From: Sphingomonas sanguinis NBRC 13937
GTDB taxonomy: Bacteria; Pseudomonadota; Alphaproteobacteria; Sphingomonadales; Sphingomonadaceae
DNA length: 36,771 nt
NCBI RefSeq assembly: GCF_001591005.1
Contig: NZ_BCTY01000037.1
Location: forward strand, 1-36,771
Reading direction: 5' to 3'
In this document: positions 16,384 to 23,901 of the stretch, piece by piece
Numbering within the stretch: position 1 is the first letter of the stretch
Layout of the letters: the number at the start of each line of letters is the position of its first letter
Translations under genes and position numbers: made by a program
The notes under the pieces: generated by a model
What the model was told of the DNA's origin: nothing
The model's database searches: none
Seen by the model: only the letters and a program-made list of their open reading frames with translations

Positions 16384-17715
16384 ATGGCGCGCCGCAAGAC
16401 CCATGTTCCCCTGAACGTGCTGATTAATAATCGCCTCGTCGGCCGCCTCGAGAAGGAAACGAGTGGCGCCGTATCGTTCCGCTATGACCTGAGCTGGCTC
16501 GAGTGGGACCACGCCTTTGCAGCCTCGCTATCGCTGCCGCTTCGCGCAACCACCTATCGCGGCGCACCGGTACTCGCCGTTTTCGACAACCTGCTCCCCG
16601 ACAGCGCCGATATCCGACGCCGCGTGGCGGAGCGCACAGGTGCCGAAGGTACCGATCCATACAGCCTCTTGGCCCGCATCGGTCGGGATTGCGTCGGCGC
16701 GATGCAGTTCCTGCCCGACGGTGAGGCCATCGATGCCATAGGCAAGGTACAGGGCGAAGCTTTGGGCGACGAGGATATCGAACAGCTCCTCGACAATCTC
16801 AAAGGTGCGCCGCTCGGGATCGACCCCGACCACGAGTTCCGGATTTCGATCGCCGGTGCGCAGGAGAAGACCGCGCTGCTGCGCCACGACGGCCGGTGGC
16901 TACGCCCGTTCGGTACGACCCCGACGACCCACATTCTCAAGCCTCAACTCGGCGAGATTCCGACCTCCACCGGCACGGTCGACATGACCGCAAGTGTCGA
17001 CAACGAGCATTACTGCCTGGCGCTGCTAAGCGCCTTCGGCTTGCCAGTTGCGCGAACCGAGATCGTCACCTTCGGCAAGCGCCGGGTACTGGTCGTCGAG
17101 CGGTTCGATCGCCAATGGCTCGCCGATGGCCGACTGCTGCGCGTTCCGCAGGAAGACTGCTGCCAGGCACTCGGCGTGCCATCCTCCCAGAAATACCAAA
17201 GCGAAGGTGGTCCCGCCGCGGCGGACATCATAAGACTGCTCGGCGGTAGCGACGATCCGACCGAGGATCAGGCGACATTCCTGTCGAGCCAGATCATCTT
17301 CTGGCTCATCGGCGCGACCGACGGGCATGCGAAGAACTTCAGCCTCTTCCTGCGTCCAGGCGGCGGCTTCAAGCTGACGCCCTTCTACGATGTCCTGAGC
17401 GTTCAAGGCGCTGTCGATCGCGGACAGTTGGCACGGAAGAGTTTCCGGTTGGCAATGTCGGCGGGCACCAGCCGCCATTACCGGATCGAGGAAGTCCTAG
17501 GCCGGCACTTCGTCCAGACCGCGAGAGCCGCGGGTATCGGCCCGACCATTATCGACAAGGTCATCACCGACATTCGCAAAAAAGCCGTCACGGCCGCGGA
17601 CGTTGCGCGAGAAGCAATGCCGGACGACTTCGCCGACGACGTCCATGCCAGCGTAAGCCGAGCGATCGCCGATCGTCTGGCCAGTCTCGACACGGCGTTT
17701 ACGGAGCTAAGCTAG
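16384..17715 (+). CDS. hipA: HipA-like serine/threonine kinase toxin
   Basis: The protein has 443 residues, matching full-length HipA. HipA kinases phosphorylate tRNA synthetases or other targets and induce dormancy. The N-terminal couple_HipA-type subdomain (about 1-110, with VGRLEKETSGAVSFRY) precedes the kinase core. Key residues are in place: Ser155 in SIAGAQEKTALL matches the autophosphorylated Ser150 of E. coli, Asp313 in GATDGHAKNFSL is the catalytic base, and Asp336 in TPFYDVLS binds metal. It therefore looks active. Its stop codon shares the palindrome CTAG with the stop of the oppositely oriented HTH gene. In the element it may stabilise the region against loss. Confidence 0.93.
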   Translation: MARRKTHVPLNVLINNRLVGRLEKETSGAVSFRYDLSWLEWDHAFAASLSLPLRATTYRGAPVLAVFDNLLPDSADIRRRVAERTGAEGTDPYSLLARIGRDCVGAMQFLPDGEAIDAIGKVQGEALGDEDIEQLLDNLKGAPLGIDPDHEFRISIAGAQEKTALLRHDGRWLRPFGTTPTTHILKPQLGEIPTSTGTVDMTASVDNEHYCLALLSAFGLPVARTEIVTFGKRRVLVVERFDRQWLADGRLLRVPQEDCCQALGVPSSQKYQSEGGPAAADIIRLLGGSDDPTEDQATFLSSQIIFWLIGATDGHAKNFSLFLRPGGGFKLTPFYDVLSVQGAVDRGQLARKSFRLAMSAGTSRHYRIEEVLGRHFVQTARAAGIGPTIIDKVITDIRKKAVTAADVAREAMPDDFADDVHASVSRAIADRLASLDTAFTELS

Positions 17716-17945
17716 TCGCGTTGCCAAACATGTCCGGCATGCCCCTCTCCGCCACCCTCATTGTCGGTCAACCGCTTGAGGCTGCGATACTGGACCAGCG
17801 TGGCACGGCCGACCTTCGTCGTCTCGAGGTCGCCCGACTGGATGAGCTCGTAGATCCGCGAGCGGCTAAGGCCCGTGATCCGGACCGCCGTTGCCACGCG
17901 GACCGTCAGCGGCTCGATCTTCCTTTCCCATGCCCGCTCGATCAT
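17712..17945 (-). CDS. Small helix-turn-helix protein, excisionase-like
   Basis: The protein has 77 residues. The middle resembles a MerR/excisionase-type HTH: VRVATAVRITGLSRSRIYELIQSGDLETTKVG followed by RATLVQYRSLKRL. Such proteins commonly sit at the end of Trb operons in sphingomonad elements and probably regulate transfer genes or excision. It overlaps the preceding DUF2274 gene by four bases (ATGA) and converges on hipA with shared stop bases. The acidic, glycine-rich tail after residue 60 is not conserved in the family as far as I can tell. Confidence 0.8.
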   Translation of the reverse strand: MIERAWERKIEPLTVRVATAVRITGLSRSRIYELIQSGDLETTKVGRATLVQYRSLKRLTDNEGGGEGHAGHVWQRD

Positions 17946-18172
17946 TTCTGCCCCCGTGCCCGCGCGTCGCGCTCGCGCGCAAACGCCCGATCACTTTCGA
18001 GGAAGGCCGACAACATCGCGGGGATCAATTCGGTGACCGGCTCCTCGATGCCGTAGGTCGAGGCATAGGCCGCAGCATAGGCCTGAAGCGACGACTGGAG
18101 GTCCGGCGTGATGGTGATGGCCAGCTTGACCGGCGTGCGGTCGGGCAGCTTGCCGAGCTTGAGATCGGCCAT
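17942..18172 (-). CDS. DUF2274 protein of the Trb cluster
   Basis: The protein has 76 residues and starts MADLKLGKLPDRTPVKL, the typical beginning of DUF2274 proteins that follow trbI in conjugative elements. The N-terminal strand followed by two helices (SLQAYAAAYASTYG and ELIPAMLSAFLESDRAF) resembles ribbon-helix-helix DNA-binding proteins, so a regulator of the transfer operon is possible. It starts one base after the trbI stop and overlaps the HTH gene by four bases. Function is not established. Confidence 0.85.
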   Translation of the reverse strand: MADLKLGKLPDRTPVKLAITITPDLQSSLQAYAAAYASTYGIEEPVTELIPAMLSAFLESDRAFARERDARARGQK

Positions 18173-18173
18173 G

Positions 18174-19400
18174 TCAGCTTGTCCTTCTCGGATAAGGGGC
18201 GAGGATGAGATCGCGGGTCACCAGCAAGCGGACCGTCGCGCCGGGACGGATCGTGACCGTCGGATGGACGTCGAGGTTGCGCTGGGTGATCTGGTCGCCG
18301 GCCCGCGCGGCGTTCATCTGCGCGGACTGGCGGATCGCCTGCGCGAGGTCGCTTCCGCCGGAGACCGACAGCTCGGAACCGACGCCGAGCATGGTCGCGA
18401 TCGCGACACCCTTGAGCAGCGTCCATGTGTGGAAATCGACCCGGTCGGCAAGCCCGGCATAGCCTTCCGGGTCGGTGGCAGGCATGTTGTCGAGCCGCAC
18501 CGAGCTGCCGTCGGGCAGGATCAACCGTTGCCAGATCACCAGCGCGCGGCGCTGGCCGAACGCGACGACGCTGTCATACTTGCCGATCAGCCGGGCGCCC
18601 TGTGGTATGAGCAGGATGGTCCCCGTGACGGTATCGAACACGTTCTGGGTGACCTGCGCGGTAACCATGCCGGGCAGGTCGGAATTCAAGCCGGTTATGA
18701 GGCTTGCCGCGATCACGCTGCCCGCCAACAGGCTGTTGGGCGAAGCGGGTGCGACCAGGGCGCCAGGGTTAAGATCGCCGCCCGTGTCCTTGGCCGCGGC
18801 GAACTGCTCCTTGCGCGTCACCATCGCGGTCGCAGGGATGGCATCAGGGACTTCGGGGCCGACGGAGGAAGCAGGGGTGACCACGCTATGGCCGGTCGTG
18901 ACCTGCGCCATCAGTCCGGATTCCCGCGCCGCCTTAATGTCGGCCATCCGCTGTTGCCGTGCTGCCGCGACCGTATCTACGGACGGAGGGGCAACGGTCG
19001 CTTCGGCCCGTTCCTGTGCGCGAAGGATCGGCCGGCCAAGATCGCCGGGAAGCGGTGGGCCGAGCCTGGGCGCATCGCCATAGCTCGCGGGCAGGCCCGC
19101 AAGTGCGTCGGCGGCGGGCTTCGCTATCGGCTGAGACAATTCGCTGTCCTGCGCGACATGCCGAAACACCTGCGGCTTCAACGCCATCCAGGCGATACCC
19201 ATCAGACTGGCCGAGCCCACCGCGGCGATGCCGATGATCGCGCCGCGACGGAAGCGGATCGCGCGTACCGGACGGGAACGGATGGCCAATGTCTCCGGGT
19301 CGACCTTCGGCGGCTGGGCGGGCGCCTCGGGTGCGGGCGCGTCGAGCACGGCTTCGGCGGGCGAAGGTGCGGCTGACGAAGATTCGGCAATCTCGGTCAT
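18174..19400 (-). CDS. trbI: Conjugal transfer protein TrbI, VirB10-like
   Basis: The protein has 408 residues. VirB10-type proteins span the inner membrane and reach the outer-membrane core of the type IV secretion channel. A proline- and alanine-rich cytoplasmic N-terminus precedes one membrane segment (about 60-80, IIGIAAVGSASLMGIAWMAL). A periplasmic linker follows, then the C-terminal VirB10 beta-barrel domain (from about 205) with GTILLIPQGARLIGKYDS and LPDGSSVRLDNMPATDPEGYAGL. The reading frame appears complete. Start and end overlap or abut trbG and DUF2274, so it belongs to one operon. With trbB, trbE and trbJ missing, it has no functional machine here. Confidence 0.93.
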   Translation of the reverse strand: MTEIAESSSAAPSPAEAVLDAPAPEAPAQPPKVDPETLAIRSRPVRAIRFRRGAIIGIAAVGSASLMGIAWMALKPQVFRHVAQDSELSQPIAKPAADALAGLPASYGDAPRLGPPLPGDLGRPILRAQERAEATVAPPSVDTVAAARQQRMADIKAARESGLMAQVTTGHSVVTPASSVGPEVPDAIPATAMVTRKEQFAAAKDTGGDLNPGALVAPASPNSLLAGSVIAASLITGLNSDLPGMVTAQVTQNVFDTVTGTILLIPQGARLIGKYDSVVAFGQRRALVIWQRLILPDGSSVRLDNMPATDPEGYAGLADRVDFHTWTLLKGVAIATMLGVGSELSVSGGSDLAQAIRQSAQMNAARAGDQITQRNLDVHPTVTIRPGATVRLLVTRDLILAPYPRRTS

Positions 19401-20233
19401 GCGCCCCTCCGCTGAGCGGATGGCCCGATCCTGTCGATGCGAACGACCTGCTGCTTCTTCAAGCCGAGCCGGAGTTCGGCCGCGTCGAAGATCCGGTCGA
19501 CGACGTAGAAACGATCACGCAGCCGGTAATTGACCAGTTCCACCTTCCCATTTGGGCCGACGACGAACAATGGTGGCGCATCGCCATTGGCGAGCGATGC
19601 GGGAAACTCGACATAGGTCCTTGTCCCGTCGTCGAACACGCGCAGCGGCCGCCATGGGGGGCGGTCACCGCTGATCGCGTAGTTGAAATGCAGCTGCTCG
19701 ATCGCCAGCCCCGTCGCAACCGGCGCTGCAGCCTGCGCGGCTTCCGCCTTGCGTCGCACGGCCAGCAGTTCGTCCTGCGGATAGGTCCAGCGCAGCGAGG
19801 ACAGCGCCGTTGCCGTGGTGCTGGCGAGCCTGAGATGATAGGCGCGCCGGTCGGTCGTGATGACTAGGTTGGTCAGCAAGCCTGCCGAGACCGGCTTGAC
19901 CAGCACATGCGTCTGCTTGTCGTCGCCCGAGCCGCTCGTCGTATCGCCGATCACCCAGCGGGCGGTATCGCCGCTCGCGACCGCCACGAGGGTCTCGCCG
20001 GGCTGGAGCGCAATGTCCGTTACCAACCCCGGCGCGGTATAGACTTGATAGATCGTGCCGTCGCTGAACGGATAGACCTGCGCGCCACTGACGAACCCGT
20101 TCGCTGCCGGCTCGACCGTGGCGTTCCGTGTCGCGGACCGCACCGTCTTGAGCGGTGCCGCGGTGCGATCCTGCGCCCACGCGGGGCCGGCCAGGACCAT
20201 GGTGGCGATGGCCGGCAAGATGACGGATTTCAT
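19397..20233 (-). CDS. trbG: Conjugal transfer protein TrbG, VirB9-like
   Basis: The protein has 278 residues. A signal peptide (MKSVILPAIATMVLAGPAWAQ) directs it to the periplasm, where VirB9-type proteins build the outer-membrane core complex with TrbI. The VirB9 domain is visible from about residue 55: YPFSDGTIYQVYTAPGLVTDIALQPGE, GDTARWVIGDT, and a C-terminal part with VFDDGTRTYVEFPASLANGDAPPLFVVG. The start at 20233 overlaps the trbF stop by four bases, and the end overlaps trbI by four bases. No defect was noticed in this gene itself. Confidence 0.93.
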   Translation of the reverse strand: MKSVILPAIATMVLAGPAWAQDRTAAPLKTVRSATRNATVEPAANGFVSGAQVYPFSDGTIYQVYTAPGLVTDIALQPGETLVAVASGDTARWVIGDTTSGSGDDKQTHVLVKPVSAGLLTNLVITTDRRAYHLRLASTTATALSSLRWTYPQDELLAVRRKAEAAQAAAPVATGLAIEQLHFNYAISGDRPPWRPLRVFDDGTRTYVEFPASLANGDAPPLFVVGPNGKVELVNYRLRDRFYVVDRIFDAAELRLGLKKQQVVRIDRIGPSAQRRGA

Positions 20234-21048
20234 GGGTTCTTCTCCTGTGAGTTGGACAGGCTCACCGCGCCGGACCGGGCGCCGAGTGAAGGATCGAGCG
20301 GTGATCCGAATGGAAGGTTCGCCGGCGACCGGGTGGCGGGGCGTGGGGATGGCGACGATGGCGCGGTGTCCAGTTCGCGGCTCCAGTCGATCGCGTCGAC
20401 ATAGATGCCGAGCGGGTTCTTGCGCAGCACATCGGCCGATGTCGGCGCGCGCATGACGATGCTGAGGATCGCCGTCCAGCGCTGGACGCCGGCCTGGCTG
20501 CCGCGCTCGAACGTGGTCTCGGTCCATTTGACCTGGAACGACGTGTCGGACGCGCGAACGACGCTGGTGACCTGCACCGACACCGTCCGGTCGCCGACCT
20601 GGGCAAAGGGCGCTGCCGACCGGGCATATTCCCCCAGGAACTGGGCCCCGCGCTGGGTTGCGAAGTCATAGGCCTCGAGCCAGTCGCGGCGCAGCAGCAC
20701 CGGGTCGAGCGACACCGAGCGGATGTTGGTGATGAATCGCGACAGGTGCCACGCCACCTGCGGGTCGGTCGGCCGGTATGCGACGTCGGCCGGCTGGACG
20801 GAGCGCGCCTCGCCGAGCTTGTCGACCTCGACGACATAGGGCGTGACGCGGCTCTGCATCGATTGCCAGGCAAGGGCTGCCGACGTGCCTGCGGTCAGGA
20901 ACAGGCAGCCGAACGCCATCAGCCGCTAGTTGCGCGCCTGCACGCGCGCCGAGCCGATCCGCTCGTCCCACAGCTGCCCGGCACGCTGGTAGGGTGTCTC
21001 GGGCGGCGGCGTTCGCCCGTAGCGCTGCACGCTTCGCTTGAAGACCAT
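20230..21048 (-). pseudogene. trbF: trbF interrupted by an amber codon
   Basis: Read from ATG at 21048, the frame gives the normal TrbF/VirB8 beginning (MVFKRSVQRYGRTPPPETPYQRA...) and then a TAG at 20926-20928, codon 41. TrbF proteins usually have Trp at this place (ARNWRLMAFG), so a single G-to-A change of TGG explains it. After the stop the frame continues intact to 20230 with the membrane segment and the VirB8-like periplasmic domain (VTPYVVEVDKLGEARSV...). Restart at ATG 20919 could give a protein of 229 residues lacking the cytoplasmic head. It starts three bases after the trbL stop, in the trb operon. The stop could also be a sequencing error. Confidence 0.85.
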
Positions 21049-21051
21049 GGT

Positions 21052-22338
21052 TCAGTCGTTCCTTTCCTTGATGTCGGGAATGGCGGAGCCGCCGCCACGA
21101 TCGCCTTGGCTGAGCGCGTGGATCGCGACTTGGCGGCGATGGCGGCTCGTCTGCTGGTCGCGCATCGCCCGCGCCCAGGCGGGCATGCCGCCCTCGGCGT
21201 CGTTCGTGCCCGGCGACGCGTCGGAGGTTCGATTGAGCGCCGACCAGGCGGCGTTGCCACCTCGCTCCGCGGCAGCGCCGAGCCCGAGGGTGCTTTCGAT
21301 CTTCTGGGCCGCCGCGCCCTTGGCTGCCGCGGCCATGCCGCCGACTGCAGAGCCGCCCGTCTCACGACCGAGCTGCGCGGCGGTCGAGGCCGCCGATCCC
21401 ATTGCGGTGCCGGCACGCACCGCCCCCAGCGCAGCGCCGGCCAGGGCGCGCGCGCCGCCTGCCGCCGCGCCGCCCGCCAGCATCGCGATGCCGCCGGCGC
21501 CGACCGCACTCCCCAGCGCCGCGCCGGCGCCGAGTTGCGGCGCGCCTGAGACAAGTCCCGAGGCGGTCGAAGGCCCGAAGATGCCGAGGCCGAACAGCGA
21601 CAGGCTGGCAAGGACGAGGCTCATCGCCTGGCCGATGTCGGGCTCCTGGCCCCGCAGCGCTTGCGTGAAGTCGGCGAAGAAGTTGGAGCCGATCCCGACG
21701 ATGACCGCGAGCACCATCACCTTCACGCCGGACGAGACGACATTGCCCAGCACGCGCTCGGCGAGGAAGCTGGTGCGGTTCCACAGCGCGAACGGCACGA
21801 GGATGAAGCCCGCCAGGCTCGTCAGCTTGAACTCGAGGATGCAGACGAACATCTGCACCGCGAGGATGAAGAAGGCGACGATCACCAGCGCCCAGGCGAA
21901 CAGCAGGATCATGATCGTCAGGAAATTGTCGAAGAAGGTCGTGAACCCGACCATCTCGCTCGCTTGATCGAGCAGCGGCCACGCCGCCGAGAAGCCGGTA
22001 CCGGCGAGCCGCCCGGGTTTCAGCAGGTCGTCCGCGGACAGCGTGCCACCGCCGGCGGTCAGCCCGGCCTGCGCGAACGAGCGGAAGATGATGTCGGCGA
22101 GGCGAGAGAAGCTGTTGAGGATGAACGCGAAGGCGCCGACATAGAGGATCTTCCTGAGGAAGCGTCCGATGACATTGTCCTCGCCGCCCATCGCCCAGAA
22201 CAGGCCGGCAAGCGTGATGTCGATGCCGATCAGCGTCGCGGTCAGGAAGCCGACGTCAGGACCGAGCAGCCCGAAGCCGCTGTCGATGTAGGTGATGAAC
22301 GCCTGGAGGAAGCGGTCGATGACGTTCAAGTCGTTCAA
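21052..22338 (-). CDS. trbL: Conjugal transfer protein TrbL, VirB6-like
   Basis: The protein has 428 residues, a polytopic inner-membrane protein of the type IV secretion channel. The N-terminus (NVIDRFLQAFITYIDSGFGLLG) is that of complete TrbL proteins. About six hydrophobic segments follow, including LAGFILVPFALW with the conserved NRTSFLAERVLG. A long Ala/Gly-rich cytoplasmic tail starts at about residue 265. The start appears to be TTG at 22336-22338 with GGAGA six bases upstream; no ATG or GTG is placed well. Directly upstream, instead of trbJ, lies a truncated traG in another frame, so a deletion endpoint is about 15-20 bases before this gene. It would now be read from traG transcription, if any. 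Confidence 0.9.
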   Translation of the reverse strand: MNDLNVIDRFLQAFITYIDSGFGLLGPDVGFLTATLIGIDITLAGLFWAMGGEDNVIGRFLRKILYVGAFAFILNSFSRLADIIFRSFAQAGLTAGGGTLSADDLLKPGRLAGTGFSAAWPLLDQASEMVGFTTFFDNFLTIMILLFAWALVIVAFFILAVQMFVCILEFKLTSLAGFILVPFALWNRTSFLAERVLGNVVSSGVKVMVLAVIVGIGSNFFADFTQALRGQEPDIGQAMSLVLASLSLFGLGIFGPSTASGLVSGAPQLGAGAALGSAVGAGGIAMLAGGAAAGGARALAGAALGAVRAGTAMGSAASTAAQLGRETGGSAVGGMAAAAKGAAAQKIESTLGLGAAAERGGNAAWSALNRTSDASPGTNDAEGGMPAWARAMRDQQTSRHRRQVAIHALSQGDRGGGSAIPDIKERND

Positions 22339-22351
22339 GGCGGTTCTCCAT

Positions 22352-23146
22352 CATATGGCGCAGCGTCTCAGCGAAGCTGCGCTGCGGATCGGACAGGACC
22401 GTCGCGACGCGGGCGAGCGTCTTCTCTCCCTCGGCATAGAGGACGTGCAAGATCGCGCCGACCAGCAGCGCATGGCTGGTCTTTTCCCAATGGTTGCGCC
22501 GCTCCAGCGCACCTTCCGGGTCGACGAGGATATCGGCGATATTCTGGACATCGCGGACCTCGTTCACGCCGCGCCGCACCTCGAGCAGCGGATTGTAGCG
22601 CGCCGAGCGGGCATCGGTCGGATTGAACAGCAGGCAGTGCGAGAAGCGTGCGCGCCAGCCGGCGGTCAGTTGCCAGTTCTCGCCCTTGATGTCGTGGACG
22701 ATCGTCGAGCCGGTCCAGCTGAGCAGCGTCGGCACGACCAGGCCCACCCCCTTGCCAGAACGGGTCGGTGCGAACGCCATGACATGCTCGGGGCCGTCGT
22801 GGCGAAGATCGTCACCGTCGAACCGGCCGAGGACGACGCCGCGATCACCGAGCAGTCGGGCCGCCGCGACGTCCTTGCGGGTCGCCCAGCGAGCCGAGCC
22901 ATAGGTGGTGAGGTTGCTGGACTGCCGCGCCCGCCAGATCGATCCAAAGACCGCGGCGCCGCACCCCAGGAAGCCGCCGGCCGCAGCGATCGCGCCTGCC
23001 TCGTCGAAGATGACCGGCGCATAGGCGTCGAACGAGAACCACCATGGAAAGATCGACCACGGATGGTAGATCGGACGATCGAATGCGATGAACCAGGGCG
23101 GGCCGAGCTGCGGCTGGTAGGCGAGCCGAGCAGCGGCCCATTGCAA
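22352..23146 (-). pseudogene. traG: traG/virD4 coupling-protein fragment, cut at both ends
   Basis: About 265 codons of a VirD4-type coupling ATPase remain, out of a usual length near 650. The first readable residues (QWAAARLAYQPQLGPPW) correspond to about position 25 of normal TraG, so the start and first membrane segment are lost. The Walker A motif (APTRSGKGVG) and the following IVHDIKGENW are present. Similarity stops after LRHMM near 22352; the frame then runs out of phase into trbL and ends at 22256. Walker B and the all-alpha domain are gone. The 5' cut meets a TonB-receptor fragment on the opposite strand. It cannot make a working coupling protein. Confidence 0.88.
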
Positions 23147-23148
23147 TC

Positions 23149-23901
23149 CATCCCCGCGCAGTCGACGGGCTGAGCGTCGAGATCAGCTATTTCGAGACGC
23201 TCTATCGGGATCGTATCGTGGCACCGATCACCTTCATCGCGCGTGCGCTCGCCGATCCCGTCTATGCCGACCAGGTGCTGCGCGCGCCCGGCCTTGCGAC
23301 CCTCGAGAGCCTGCGTCTCGGGGCGGGGCAGTTCCTCAACGCCACTGGTGGCGCCTATGACCCCACGAGGGTCGTCGCCGTCATCGACAACGCCAACCGC
23401 AATGCCGGGCGGCAACGCGTGAAGGGCCTGGACATGCTGGCCCGCCTCGATCGCAGCCTCGGCGCCGGGCAGGTCAACGCCACCCTTTCCGGCGCCTATC
23501 TGCAGAGTGATCAGCAACTGACGCCGGCACAACCCGTCGTCGATCTGGCCGGCACGATCTTCAATCCTCCCCATTTTCGCGGACGAGCCACCCTCGGCTG
23601 GACCCAGGGCGGCTTGACGATCACCGGCGCGGTGAGCCGGATCGACGGGGTCGAGGACCGACGGACCACGCCGGCGCGCCGTGTCGGTGGCATGACGCAG
23701 GGCGACCTCACGCTTCGCTATCGCACCGGCTCAGGACCAACATGGTGGCACGGTGTCGACCTTGTCGTGACCGCCCAGAACATCCTGGATGCCAAGCCCA
23801 GCGCGATCGCGACGACGCTGCCGTACGACACGCCCTACGATTCGACCAATTATTCGCCTTTAGGGCATGTCCTCGCGATTTCGGCGACCAAGTCGTGGTG
23901 A
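23149..23901 (+). pseudogene. C-terminal third of a TonB-dependent receptor
   Basis: About 250 codons remain of an outer-membrane TonB-dependent receptor, which normally has 750-1,000 residues. In-frame sequence without a start codon begins near 23149 (PRAVDGLSVEISYFETLYRDR), a typical late barrel strand. It runs through FNPPHFRGRATLGWTQGG and LTLRYRTG to the C-terminal aromatic residue (ATKSW) expected of a barrel end. Plug and most barrel strands are missing. It overlaps the isopeptidase gene by four bases (GTGA), the arrangement seen in proteobacterial lasso clusters where the receptor imports the lasso peptide. An internal GTG at 23218 could start a useless 227-residue product. Confidence 0.85.

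Larger units (their letters stand above)
13984..23147. mobile_element. Decayed integrative and conjugative element
   Basis: The block runs from tRNA-Thr through integrase, AlpA-like regulator, hipBA, HTH protein, DUF2274, trbI, trbG, trbF, trbL and a traG fragment. This is the integrase-proximal end plus the distal trb end of a Trb-type element found in sphingomonads. It lacks trbB, C, D, E, J, most of traG, any relaxase and replication genes. trbF carries a stop codon. No second copy of the tRNA 3' end was seen, so the right boundary is unknown; the limit given is the point where traG gives way to a TonB-receptor fragment. The lasso locus beyond it may be cargo or pre-existing DNA. Confidence 0.75.

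Noticed and set aside
23742..23897. Upstream extension of the isopeptidase frame
   Set aside because: The extra 52 codons overlap the receptor's conserved C-terminal strand in another frame and have Arg/Cys-rich composition; the overlap start at 23898 fits a leader sequence better.
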